Positions 46,922-55,550 of a stretch of 64,000 nucleotides of DNA are shown piece by piece; position 1 is the first letter of the stretch, and each line of letters begins with the position of its first letter. Position numbers and translations under genes: made by a program. This DNA comes from Novosphingobium aquimarinum (GTDB taxonomy: Bacteria; Pseudomonadota; Alphaproteobacteria; Sphingomonadales; Sphingomonadaceae), in contig NZ_WRPO01000005.1 in assembly GCF_009746585.1 (NCBI RefSeq), forward strand, positions 62,001 to 126,000, written 5' to 3'. The notes beneath the pieces are model-generated. The model was not told the origin of the DNA. It made no database searches and was given only the letters and a program-made list of their open reading frames with translations.

Positions 46922-48067
46922 ATGAACTTTGAGCTGTCCGATGAACAACGCATGGCGGTGGAAACCGTCCGCCGCTTTCTCGACAACAAGCTTGAGCCGG
47001 AAATCCGCCGGCATGGGGAGCGATTCATCCCCAAACCGCTCATGAAGGAATGGACTCAAGCACTGACCGGCTATGGCCATATTACCGCACCGCATCAGGA
47101 GCAATGGGGCGGGCTTGATATGGGATGGCTCACTCATCTGCTCATTTTCGAGGAGATCGCCTATTCCTCGCTCGATGTGGCCATACCCGGCTTCATCAAC
47201 GCGGTTGGCGCAGAACTCATCCGCCGCTTCGCCCCGGAGACGATCAAGCAACGCTATCTTGCCGACCTCGTCGCGGCCGAGAAGTTCGTTTCGCTCGGCA
47301 TCTCGGAGCCCGATGTCGGCTCGGACGTCGCCGCCATCAAGACACGCGCCGTACGAGACGGCGATTTCTGGGTCATCAATGGCGAAAAGACCTGGATCAC
47401 CAACGGAGCCTACTCGGACATCTTCATCTGTACGTGCAAGACTGGCGAAAATGAAGTCACTCACATCCTGGTCGATCGTGACGAGAGTGAGTATGAGGTG
47501 CGCGATATCCAGAAGATGGCGCTCAACGGCCAATCGACTGCACAGATATTCCTGTCCGATTGCCGCGTACCGGTGGCAAACACGATCGGCCGGGTCGGCG
47601 ATGGATTGCGCAATACGTTGCAAGTGTTCGAGATTGCCCGCTGCCATATGGCGATGTGGAGTATCGGCATCGCACGGCGAGCAATGGATGAGGCGATCGC
47701 GTACGCTCGCGATCGCGCGCAGCATGGCAAGAAGATCGCCGGCCATCAGCTGATCGCCGACAAGATCGCCATCATGGCGACCAAGATCGACGCAGCCCGT
47801 CTGTTGACGCACCGGGCAATATCCCTCGTCCAGGCGGGCACGCGCGCAGAGACGGAATGCTCGATGGCCAAGTGGTACGCCACCGAAATGGCGATCGAAG
47901 CGACGCGCGATGCGCTTCAGATCCATGGCGGCAACGGCGTCACCCGCGAATTCATCGTTGAGCGGCTGGTGCGTGAGGCGATCATTTGCCCCATCCCCGA
48001 TGGCACGACGGAGATTCAAAAGCTTGTTGTTTCGCGCGCCCTGACCGGCATTCAAGCCTTTCGGTAA
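46922..48067 (+). CDS. Acyl-CoA dehydrogenase with Asp at the catalytic base position
   Basis: 381-residue FAD enzyme that introduces the 2,3 double bond into an acyl-CoA. ISEPDVGSDVAAIKTRA and WITNGAYSD mark the flavin and substrate sites, and ALQIHGGNG the C-terminal domain. The motif that normally reads EGT carries D360 (IPDGTTEIQ) in place of the catalytic Glu, and the alternative IVD-type Glu is also absent (EIARCHMAM). The enzyme may therefore prefer an unusual, perhaps cyclic or branched, substrate. Confidence 0.92.
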   Translation: MNFELSDEQRMAVETVRRFLDNKLEPEIRRHGERFIPKPLMKEWTQALTGYGHITAPHQEQWGGLDMGWLTHLLIFEEIAYSSLDVAIPGFINAVGAELIRRFAPETIKQRYLADLVAAEKFVSLGISEPDVGSDVAAIKTRAVRDGDFWVINGEKTWITNGAYSDIFICTCKTGENEVTHILVDRDESEYEVRDIQKMALNGQSTAQIFLSDCRVPVANTIGRVGDGLRNTLQVFEIARCHMAMWSIGIARRAMDEAIAYARDRAQHGKKIAGHQLIADKIAIMATKIDAARLLTHRAISLVQAGTRAETECSMAKWYATEMAIEATRDALQIHGGNGVTREFIVERLVREAIICPIPDGTTEIQKLVVSRALTGIQAFR

Positions 48068-48172
48068 GGCTCAGACGAAAACGACAGCGTCGACGGAAAT
48101 GGAGCCGCGTGCCTGACTCGCACAGGATCAAATGCGCAGATGCGTCGCTCAGGTAAAAGAGGCAGACAAGCG

Positions 48173-49075
48173 ATGGACGAAGAGCTTCGTTTCGATGGCA
48201 GGGTAGTGGTTGTGACCGGAGCCGGAGGCGGACTTGGGCGCCAGTACGCGCTGATGTTTGGCGGGCGCGGAGCCAAGGTGGTGGTGAATGATCTGGGTGG
48301 CGACGAGAAAGGGAGCGGCAGCTGCTCCACAGCCGCTGACAATGTGGTCGACGAAATTCGAGCCACGGGCGGTCAGGCGGTGGCAAATTATGCGTCGGTC
48401 GAGGAGGGCGCGCTGATCATCCAAGCCGCGGTTGACAACTTCGGAACCGTTGACGTCGTCATCAACAATGCCGGCATCCTGCGCGATGTGAGCTTCCACA
48501 AAATGACCGACGAAGACTGGACACTGCTTCAGCGGGTCCATCTGAATGGGACGCGGGCAGTGACGCAGGCAGCATGGCCGATACTGCGCGACAAGGGCTA
48601 TGGCCGCATCGTCATGACCACGTCTGCAGCCGCAATCTACGGCAACTTCGGTCAGGCCAACTATGCCGCAGCCAAGCTCGGAATATTGGGGCTTGCGAAC
48701 GCGCTGGCGGAGGAGGGGCGGTCCAGAAACATCCAGGTTAATACGATCGCCCCAATCGCCGCATCGCGTATGACCGCGACTGCCTTTCCACAAGAGTTTC
48801 TCGCCAATCTCAGAGCGGAAGCGATCAGTCCATTGGTCGGTTGGCTTGCGCACGAGAATTGCAGCGAAACCAAAGGGCTTTTTGAAGTTGGAGCCGGCTA
48901 TATCGCCAAGCTTAGGTGGGAGCGCGCGCTTGGGCACGCCTTCGGAGCGGACAGGGCGTTCACGCTCGATGATGTCGCCCGGCACTGGGGTAGAATTGTC
49001 GACTTCACGGATGCCGAGCACCCGCTCGGGCTGAATGACAGCCTTGAGGCGGTAGAACGGGCGCTGAGAGCGTAA
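48173..49075 (+). CDS. SDR dehydrogenase, MFE2/17-beta-HSD4-like
   Basis: 300-residue short-chain dehydrogenase. TGAGGGLGR (15-23), INNAGIL, S151 (TTSAAAIYG), Y164 and K168 (ANYAAAK) give the complete cofactor and catalytic set. FDGRVVVVTGAGGGLG and VVNDLGG with the extended C-terminus place it with the peroxisomal multifunctional-enzyme-2 dehydrogenases, which oxidise (3R)-hydroxyacyl-CoA in branched-chain and sterol side-chain oxidation. The ATG at 48173 fits homologs; an upstream ATG adds 11 basic residues. Confidence 0.9.
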   Translation: MDEELRFDGRVVVVTGAGGGLGRQYALMFGGRGAKVVVNDLGGDEKGSGSCSTAADNVVDEIRATGGQAVANYASVEEGALIIQAAVDNFGTVDVVINNAGILRDVSFHKMTDEDWTLLQRVHLNGTRAVTQAAWPILRDKGYGRIVMTTSAAAIYGNFGQANYAAAKLGILGLANALAEEGRSRNIQVNTIAPIAASRMTATAFPQEFLANLRAEAISPLVGWLAHENCSETKGLFEVGAGYIAKLRWERALGHAFGADRAFTLDDVARHWGRIVDFTDAEHPLGLNDSLEAVERALRA

Positions 49076-49161
49076 TCAACCCGATGAATTACCATGATAT
49101 TTTTGAGCGGCCGTCGGGCTGCCGATGGCGTCGTGCTGCCGCCAGATATCGATGAGCAGCA

Positions 49162-49193
49162 GGAATAGTTCTGCAGCGAATTGAATTGGACGA
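49162..49193 (+). promoter_or_regulatory. 32-nt island box, copy C
   Basis: GGAATAGTTC then, after 8 nt, ATTGAATTGGACGA. 28 of 32 positions equal copy A. It lies 64 bp before the second TonB receptor start, nearly the same distance as copy A from its receptor. Confidence 0.6.
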
Positions 49194-49257
49194 CGGCCCT
49201 CAAATGCCGCCAAACGGCATGAACTACACAATATCTCCTGGGAAGAGAGGATCAGCC

Positions 49258-51419
49258 ATGAGAGGATGTCTATTGGCTTCTGCCGCGTTGTTGTGCTCGG
49301 GAACAGCATTTGCCCAGGAAGCAACGCCCCAGGCGAACGACCAAACCGGGAGCGCCACGGAAGCGCTGGCTGAGGACATTGTCGTTACCGCCACCAAAAA
49401 GGGCTATGGCGAAAGCGTGCAGAAAGTACCGATGGCGGTCACGGCTTTTGGTGAAGCGCAGCTGGATGCCAAGTTCGTCCAGAATCTTCAAAGTCTGAGC
49501 TACGACGTTCCCAACGTCCAGCTCGAGGATGTGGGTACGGCACCGGGCTATGCCAATTTCACTATCCGGGGCCTCGGCATCAACAGCACGATCCCATCGA
49601 TCGACCCCACCGTAGGCGTTTTCACTGACGGTATTTACCTCGGCATCAACGCTGGTGTCGTGCTGGACAACTTCGACCTTGAGGGGATCGAAGTTCTGCG
49701 TGGACCGCAAGGCTTGCTTTTCGGTCGCAACGTTACCGGCGGTGCCGTGGTTGTGCGGACCACGCGGCCCAGCTTCGATTTTGGAGCCAAAGCCAAGCTA
49801 TCCATTGAAACGGGACTGAAAAAGACCGTAAGCGGCACGGTTACCGGACCTATCGTCGATGACGTTTTGGCTGCCAAATTGGCCGTCTACTACAGCGACG
49901 ACAATGGCTGGTTTCGCAACCGCTTCGACAATCGCAGCTTCGGTAAATCACATGACCTTATCATTCGCCCGGCACTTTCGCTCAAGGGTGGCGACCGCTT
50001 CCGAATGGATCTCCGCTATGAGCATGGCGATGTCGAAAGCGATGGAGCCCCTGTCCAGAGTCACGCGCTGTTTCCCGCGACAGCTTCAGGTTTTCGATCA
50101 ATTTCCCAGGTTTCTATGATGCCAAATGGGACCAGGCGATCGTGGAAACCAACATCGATGTCGGTCTGGGCGAAGGCGTCTTCACCAACATCGCTGGCTA
50201 TCGGAAATTCCGATCCTCCGCGGGCGCTGATATCGATGGAACACCACAGTCCTTCTTTCATGCCTTTTTCGAAATCGACCAGGATCAACTCAGCGACGAA
50301 CTTCGTTATGCCGGAAGGTTCGGTGACGTCGAATTGACAACCGGTCTATACTATTTTTCCCAGGATCTTCGTTACGCCGAGCTGCGGAATCTTTTGGGCG
50401 GTGCTCGGATCGTTTCCGGTGGGGGTACGCAAGACCAGACAACATGGGGCATTTTTGCTTCGACCGACTGGCATTTCACCGATACGCTGACCTTGAATCT
50501 CGGCGCGCGGTATAGTTGGGAACGCAAAGCCGTTCGGGTCTCGGCCTTACGCGCAAATGGTTGCAATCTAGACACGCTGATCTGTGCAACCAATTTCGCC
50601 GACGCGGCAAAATGGCGAGGGTTTACGCCGAAAATCGGCCTTCAGTGGAAGCCGGATGACGACACGCAGATTTATGGCCTTTACACGCGCGGGTTCCGCA
50701 GCGGCGGATATAATTTGCGCAACACCGATCCCGCTGTGCCGCCGGGGCCATTCAATCAAGAGACCCAGGACAGTTTCGAACTCGGCGCCAAGAAGCAATT
50801 CGGGCGCCACCGGATCAACCTGGCGGCCTTCTACAATCGCATGAAGGACCTGCAGCGCGAGATCAACCTGCCCGGACCGCTTGGCGTCAGCCAGGTCATA
50901 CGGAACACCGCCGACGCCACAATCAAAGGCGTCGAGGCCGAGGGGCAGTTTTTTCTTTTGTCCAACCTCGTGATTTCGGGTCAGCTCGGCTACGTGAATG
51001 GCCAGTATCGCAACGTCCAGTTCGACCTCAGCGGTGATGGCGTCATCAACGATGTGGATCGTGCGCTCAAATTGCCAAGGCTGTCGCCATGGACCTATGG
51101 CGTGGGGCTGACTTATGATCAGCAGCTTGGCGAATTGGGGACAGCAACGGCGCGTGTCAGCTTCACGCATCGCGACAAGGCGGCATTCACCGACAACAAC
51201 GTCGGCTTCCTTCAGGGCGCCGATATGCTCGATGCGAGCCTCACATTGGCGACCGACAACAAGCACTGGCGCTTCTCCATCTATGGCCGAAACCTCCTGA
51301 ATGAGGTGACGATTGGCGGCGATACACCTTTGCCGGCGGCCTTCGGGGGCACGGGTGCAAGCCTTTCACCGCTAAACAGGGGGCGCGTCATCGGCGGAGA
51401 AGTGGCGATTAGCTTCTAG
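49258..51419 (+). pseudogene. TonB-dependent receptor, split by a frameshift
   Basis: The first part (to about 50094) has a signal peptide (about 1-19, ending AFA), a TonB box EDIVVTATKK, and the plug with IEVLRGPQGLLFGRNVTGG. Near 50091-50094 (four T) the frame breaks: with five T it would continue directly into FSINFPGFYDAKWDQ and run in one frame to 51419, ending in EVAISF. Joined, the product is about 720 residues, a normal receptor. As written, the first frame stops at 50337 with no barrel. Real decay or a homopolymer read error are equally possible. It follows the box C region. Confidence 0.85.
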
Positions 51420-51478
51420 GCCATTTTCGAGGCGAGTGGAATCACCCGCCAACTCGGAAAATGCCCAAGATCAATTTG

Positions 51479-51532
51479 CTAGAGCATTTCCTGCCGGAAA
51501 GCCGGTTCCCACTTCTGCGCGAAATGCTCTAG
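51479..51532. repeat. Palindromic alphaproteobacterial hairpin repeat
   Basis: CTAGAGCATTTC (51479-51490) and GAAATGCTCTAG (51521-51532) are perfect 12-bp arms around a 30-nt centre (CTGCCGGAAAGCCGG...). It sits between two converging genes, the receptor and the LysR gene, and may end both transcripts. I know this motif as a dispersed element in alphaproteobacterial genomes. Confidence 0.8.
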
Positions 51533-51583
51533 CTGATCGCGACGGATGCAGCGGATTTCCGATCGCACCCCGCCCCCTTGCCG

Positions 51584-52498
51584 TTAATCCGATGATGCGG
51601 TGCGCCATGCCTGACGAACAAGGCTGACGAGCGCACGGCCAGCCGGTTTTACCTGCCAGCGGCTACGCACAGCATAACAAAGCGTCAATGGATCGAATAA
51701 ACCGATTCCCTCCAAGGCCACGAAATTGGCGCGAAACCATGAGTTCTCGGTGAACTGTTTTGCAACCATCCCGATAGCATCGGATGTGGCAACGATCCGT
51801 CGAACCAATTGAAAATAGTCTGTCATGTGGATCCAGTCAGCGGGACGCTTACCGCTTTTTTCGTACATCTGCTGAATGATCGATGTGTAGGGTTCGGAAG
51901 ATGAGGGCACTACGAATTCGAACTGGACCAGCGGCTCCTTGCTGGTCGGGTTTATCCCCAGAATGGGATGATTGTTCCGCACAAAAGGCAGTATTTCGAT
52001 CGAGGCGACCCGCTCGCACTTGAATTCCGGCCAGCGTGCAAAGGCCGCTTCAAGTCCAAAGGCGACATCGATATCGCCGCGCGACAGGAGTCGCACGCCC
52101 CTTTCGCTGTTGCCCGAAACGACTTCGACGCGCACTGCCGGATGGCGCCGCAGCAAAGAAACCAGAGGTTGGGTGAGCAACCAGTCGATTGACCCTGGGA
52201 ACAGTCCGATTCGAAGCGGGCCCGCATAGGCGTCGGCGCGGCGGGCTGTATCTCCGAGTAGTTCAGCTGCGTCGGCAAGCAAGCGCGCTGCGCGATCAAT
52301 AAATTCGCGTCCCTCCTCTGTCGGCATCGCGCCCCGTGAGGTCCGATGGAAAAGGGAATAGCCAAGATGCCGTTCGAGTTCAGCGACACTCTTGGTCACC
52401 GCCGACTGCGTGACACCAACCGCATCCGCTGCCCTGGAGAAGGAACGAAGCTGACCAACCGCGACGGCATGCTTGAGGCGAGAATCGAGCATGGACAT
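51584..52498 (-). CDS. LysR-family transcriptional regulator
   Basis: 304 residues from ATG 52498; an ATG 6 nt downstream is also possible. The N-terminal winged HTH reads LKHAVAVGQLRSFSRAADAV, then VTQSAVTKSVAELE; the effector domain follows (LRIGLFPGSIDWLLTQPL). It is divergent from the racemase gene. LysR proteins usually control the adjacent divergent operon, so this is the likely regulator of the catabolic island, responding to a pathway intermediate. Confidence 0.92.
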   Translation of the reverse strand: MSMLDSRLKHAVAVGQLRSFSRAADAVGVTQSAVTKSVAELERHLGYSLFHRTSRGAMPTEEGREFIDRAARLLADAAELLGDTARRADAYAGPLRIGLFPGSIDWLLTQPLVSLLRRHPAVRVEVVSGNSERGVRLLSRGDIDVAFGLEAAFARWPEFKCERVASIEILPFVRNNHPILGINPTSKEPLVQFEFVVPSSSEPYTSIIQQMYEKSGKRPADWIHMTDYFQLVRRIVATSDAIGMVAKQFTENSWFRANFVALEGIGLFDPLTLCYAVRSRWQVKPAGRALVSLVRQAWRTASSD

Positions 52499-52506
52499 GC
52501 CCCACA

Positions 52507-52538
52507 GGAATAATTGCTCCAGAGAATGAATTAGGCGA
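52507..52538. promoter_or_regulatory. 32-nt island box, copy D, in the LysR/racemase divergent region
   Basis: GGAATAATT at the left and TGAATTAGGCGA at the right, the same length and spacing as copies A and C, with 20 of 32 positions equal to copy C. It is 8 bp before the LysR start on the minus strand and 127 bp before the racemase start. It is the most diverged copy, so its membership is less certain. Confidence 0.45.
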
Positions 52539-52665
52539 ATCAAGGTCATTTTGCCAATCTTACTTTCGACACTGCCGCCCAGCACGACTGCAACCCGTCT
52601 CGAAATCTGGAGCGGCGAAACGGCCTGGATCAAAGCGCCAAGGTCTCAGACGCAGGTATGCCTGA

Positions 52666-53811
52666 ATGACGAAAACTGGTCCGCTTGCAGGCCTCAAAAT
52701 ACTCGAAATTGCGGGCATCGGCCCGGCGCCGTTTTGCGGAATGCTGTTGGCCGACCTTGGCGCCGATGTCGTCGTCATTGAACGCGTAAGCCCTAACTCC
52801 GAAAATATCGATCTTGGCAGCGGCGCCATTGTGAACCGCGGGAAACGTGTAATTGCCTTGGATCTGAAGTCCCCCGAAGGCGTCGCGCATGTCCTGGATC
52901 TCGTCCAAAGGGGCGATGTACTGATCGAAGGCATGCGGCCTGGGGTGATGGAGAGGCTCGGCCTTGGTCCCGAGGTTTGCCTAGCGCGTAACCCCCGCCT
53001 TGTATTCGGTCGCATGACGGGTTGGGGGCAGCAGGGACCTCTCGCCCAAGCGGCCGGCCATGACATCAACTATATCGCGCTGTCAGGAGCCCTTTGGTAT
53101 GCTGGGCATCCCGGTGAACCGCCAATGGCGCCGCCAAGCCTGGTAGGCGATATTGGGGGTGGAGCGCTCTATTTGGCCATCGGCGTCCTCGCAGCGGCAA
53201 TGCACGCGCGGGATACCGGGAATGGGCAAGTGGTTGACGCCGCGATCGTCGATGGGAGCGCTCACATGATGAACTTGCTCCTGAGCCTGAAGGCCGCCGG
53301 CCAGGTTGCCAGCATACGCGGCTGCAGCATCCTTGACGGCCCTCACTGGTACTCGACCTATCGGTGCGCCGACGGGAATTTCATCTCAGTCGGATCACTC
53401 GAGCCCAAGTTCTATGCGCTGCTTTGCAAAAAGCTGGGGTTGGCCGGCGATAGCAGTTTTGACGACGGCTATGATCGTGATGCCTGGCCCGAGCTCAAGC
53501 AGCGTTTTAGCGAGATATTCGCCATGCGGACACGGGAAGAATGGCGCACACTGCTGGAAGGCAGCGATGCCTGCTTTGCCCCCGTGCTTGATCCGGACGA
53601 AGCGGCGCGCCATCCTCATATGGCAGCGCGAGGCGTCTATCGGGAGATCGACAATATCCTCCAGGCAATGCCGGCGCCACGTTTTTCGGGCTCGTCACTA
53701 CCGATCCCCGGACCGATCCCGCTGCATCATGAAGATCCGAGTACAATTCGGCGGGGCTGGAGCAAACCGGACCGCTGCGGGATTACCGCCAGAACCGACT
53801 GTTGCGAGTAG
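52666..53811 (+). CDS. Alpha-methylacyl-CoA racemase (CaiB/BaiF family)
   Basis: 381 residues. CaiB/BaiF fold with the AMACR catalytic residues recognisable: H132 in AGHDINYIALSG, D162 in VGDIGGGALY, and E246 in VGSLEPKFY. AMACR epimerises (2R)- and (2S)-2-methylacyl-CoA so that branched chains can enter beta-oxidation. This strongly supports a methyl-branched substrate. A plain CoA-transferase of the same family is the alternative. The last 20 residues are poorly typical. Confidence 0.88.
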   Translation: MTKTGPLAGLKILEIAGIGPAPFCGMLLADLGADVVVIERVSPNSENIDLGSGAIVNRGKRVIALDLKSPEGVAHVLDLVQRGDVLIEGMRPGVMERLGLGPEVCLARNPRLVFGRMTGWGQQGPLAQAAGHDINYIALSGALWYAGHPGEPPMAPPSLVGDIGGGALYLAIGVLAAAMHARDTGNGQVVDAAIVDGSAHMMNLLLSLKAAGQVASIRGCSILDGPHWYSTYRCADGNFISVGSLEPKFYALLCKKLGLAGDSSFDDGYDRDAWPELKQRFSEIFAMRTREEWRTLLEGSDACFAPVLDPDEAARHPHMAARGVYREIDNILQAMPAPRFSGSSLPIPGPIPLHHEDPSTIRRGWSKPDRCGITARTDCCE

Positions 53812-54298
53812 TCGGTTGGCATGGTGGGCGGCCAGCGGCCCGACACGAACGGTGATTTCATAACTATGAACCAATGCGACGCTCCGCTTCGCTGCGCTGC
53901 ATTCAAATCAAAGGAGACAACGACACACAGGCACGTCAAACTATCCGATGATTCCTGTACGCCACGCCGGAACGGCGATTGCGGACGTGTCCACGGGACG
54001 TTGTTCGCATCGTGATTCGCTCGGCGCTTGAAATCAATGCTCGCCCCGGATGTGACGACGCCGATGGGATTTCCACTGCGGCGTCCACGGCCAATGTCCT
54101 GGCGTGAGGGCTTCGGTCATCGACCGATTCGACCGTCCGAATGCGGTCTTTTGGCGCGCCTGAGAATCCGCATCAGAGTTGAGTGCGCGTTGTTCGGGAA
54201 TCTCATTTAAATATTTGTAAAAACGTAATAATATAGATAATAACTCCAACCTGTATCCAGTGTGGAGTAATGGTCGCAGGGCGTGAACTTACGCCCTT
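53812..54298. other. Intergenic boundary between catabolic and quorum-sensing modules
   Basis: About 490 bp. Short open frames show no family. It includes an AT-rich stretch (about 54200-54245) that can hold the promoter of the XRE regulator. No second tRNA piece or insertion-sequence end was recognised. Confidence 0.5.
54278..54297 (+). promoter_or_regulatory. Inverted repeat just before the XRE regulator start
   Basis: AGGGCGT (54278-54284) and ACGCCCT (54291-54297) are perfect 7-bp arms around GAACTT. The right arm ends one base before the ATG, so a folded mRNA would hide the start region; as DNA it could be an autoregulatory operator. Confidence 0.55.
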
Positions 54299-54625
54299 AT
54301 GGATGCGTCGAAGTCCTTCAGTTTGAATCTCAGGAAATTGCGGCTTGCGATGCGCATCACGCAAGAAGCGCTCGCCCATGATGCGGGCACGAGCAGCTCT
54401 TATCTGAGTGCGATCGAAAATGGCCGGTCGAGCCCGACGCTGAAAGCAATGGAGCGGCTCGCGAAGGCACTCGGCGTTAATGCCGTCTATCTCTTGTCCG
54501 GCCGGATATCGATCTCGATCGTTTCGGACGACGAACTGGAAATCGGCGCGATACTGGCGCGCCCGGCGGTGACGCTCCGGCGCCATCCGCACAAGCCGAC
54601 GGGGCGGCCGAGCAAGACCAAGTAA
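54299..54625 (+). CDS. XRE-family transcriptional regulator
   Basis: 108 residues. The HTH_3 domain spans about 10-65 with LRKLRLAMRITQEALAHDAG and SSSYLSAIENGRSSPTLKAM. The tail is short and basic (RRHPHKPTGRPSKTK). No ribosome site is visible, and a hairpin touches its ATG. It precedes the luxR-luxI pair and may set the on/off state of the element. Confidence 0.9.
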   Translation: MDASKSFSLNLRKLRLAMRITQEALAHDAGTSSSYLSAIENGRSSPTLKAMERLAKALGVNAVYLLSGRISISIVSDDELEIGAILARPAVTLRRHPHKPTGRPSKTK

Positions 54626-54711
54626 ATCATCGGGGGCTGCACGCGCGTGGGCTGGAACCACGCGCCCGATAGACGCGCCCGCAACGCGCGCGTCGAAAGG
54701 AGTGCCCCTCG

Positions 54712-55458
54712 GTGCCGTTTCGCGACCTCGATGCCTATATTAAGCAGGCCAGGCGCGCGAACAGTGATCGCGAGCTGTTCAGTTGCAGCGAGGCCGCCGC
54801 ACGCCAGCTCGGCCTCCCATGGCTCGCGATCGTCCAGAGCATGGCCTTCTTTCAGCCCGGTGGGCGATATTTCCGCATGGACAATTTCCAGAGCTGGGGC
54901 GACGTTTTCGTCGCCGAAGGCTATTACCGCGACGATCCCGCCTTGCTCGCGGCGCGCTCGACAAGCCGGGCGTTCTGCTGGCACGAAATGGAGCGACTGC
55001 TGGGCGGCTTCACGCGGCGACAGGCGCGCATCGTGCGCGAAGCCGCGCGTCATGGCCTGCGCAACGGCCTCACCGTTCCGATTGGCGTCGCCGGCGAGCC
55101 GCCCGGATGCTGTACGTTCGCAACGCGCGACGGGCAATTGCCGCCATCGCATATCTGCCGGATCGCGACGCTGATGGCGAGCGAGGCGTTTACCGAGGCG
55201 CGGCGCTTGCACGGCTTTCCGGCGCGCCCGCTGAAATTACCCCATCTCAGCCCAAAGCGGCTCGAATGCTTTCGCTTGGCGGCGATGGGCAAGAGCGACG
55301 TCGAGATCGGGATCATGATGAACATCGCCCCGACGACAGTGCGCACCTACATGCGTGACCTGCGCGAACATTTCGGAATCTATTCCCGCGCGCAGCTCCC
55401 GGCGATCGCGCTCGCCTGCGGAATCGTCTGCATCGAGGAGATCGTCCCGCGGTTCTGA
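54712..55458 (+). CDS. LuxR-type quorum-sensing regulator
   Basis: 248 residues from GTG 54712, preceded by AAAGGAG. An autoinducer-binding domain (about 15-165, including NFQSWGDVFVAEGYY and DDPALLAA, the region that holds the lactone) is followed by a GerE HTH (LSPKRLECFRLAAMGKSDVEI, TTVRTYMRDLREHFG). It is adjacent to the synthase gene, so it likely senses the lactone that enzyme makes. Confidence 0.92.
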   Translation: MPFRDLDAYIKQARRANSDRELFSCSEAAARQLGLPWLAIVQSMAFFQPGGRYFRMDNFQSWGDVFVAEGYYRDDPALLAARSTSRAFCWHEMERLLGGFTRRQARIVREAARHGLRNGLTVPIGVAGEPPGCCTFATRDGQLPPSHICRIATLMASEAFTEARRLHGFPARPLKLPHLSPKRLECFRLAAMGKSDVEIGIMMNIAPTTVRTYMRDLREHFGIYSRAQLPAIALACGIVCIEEIVPRF

Positions 55459-55524
55459 GCGGGATCGCCGCATCCTCAATATTGACGACTGTTTGAGCCC
55501 TTCATCTCTGCTCCCTTCGCGACT

Positions 55525-55537
55525 GTTCAATTTGAAC
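55525..55537 (+). promoter_or_regulatory. Dyad immediately upstream of luxI-like gene
   Basis: GTTCAA-T-TTGAAC is a perfect dyad with one centre base. It ends 13 bp before the synthase ATG and touches its GGGAG ribosome site. The position suits a repressor operator or an mRNA structure more than a classic activator lux box. Confidence 0.5.
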
Positions 55538-55550
55538 GGGAGCTACTGCC

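Noticed and set aside
53821-54015. 64-codon open frame after the racemase
   Set aside because: No ribosome site, no motif and atypical composition.
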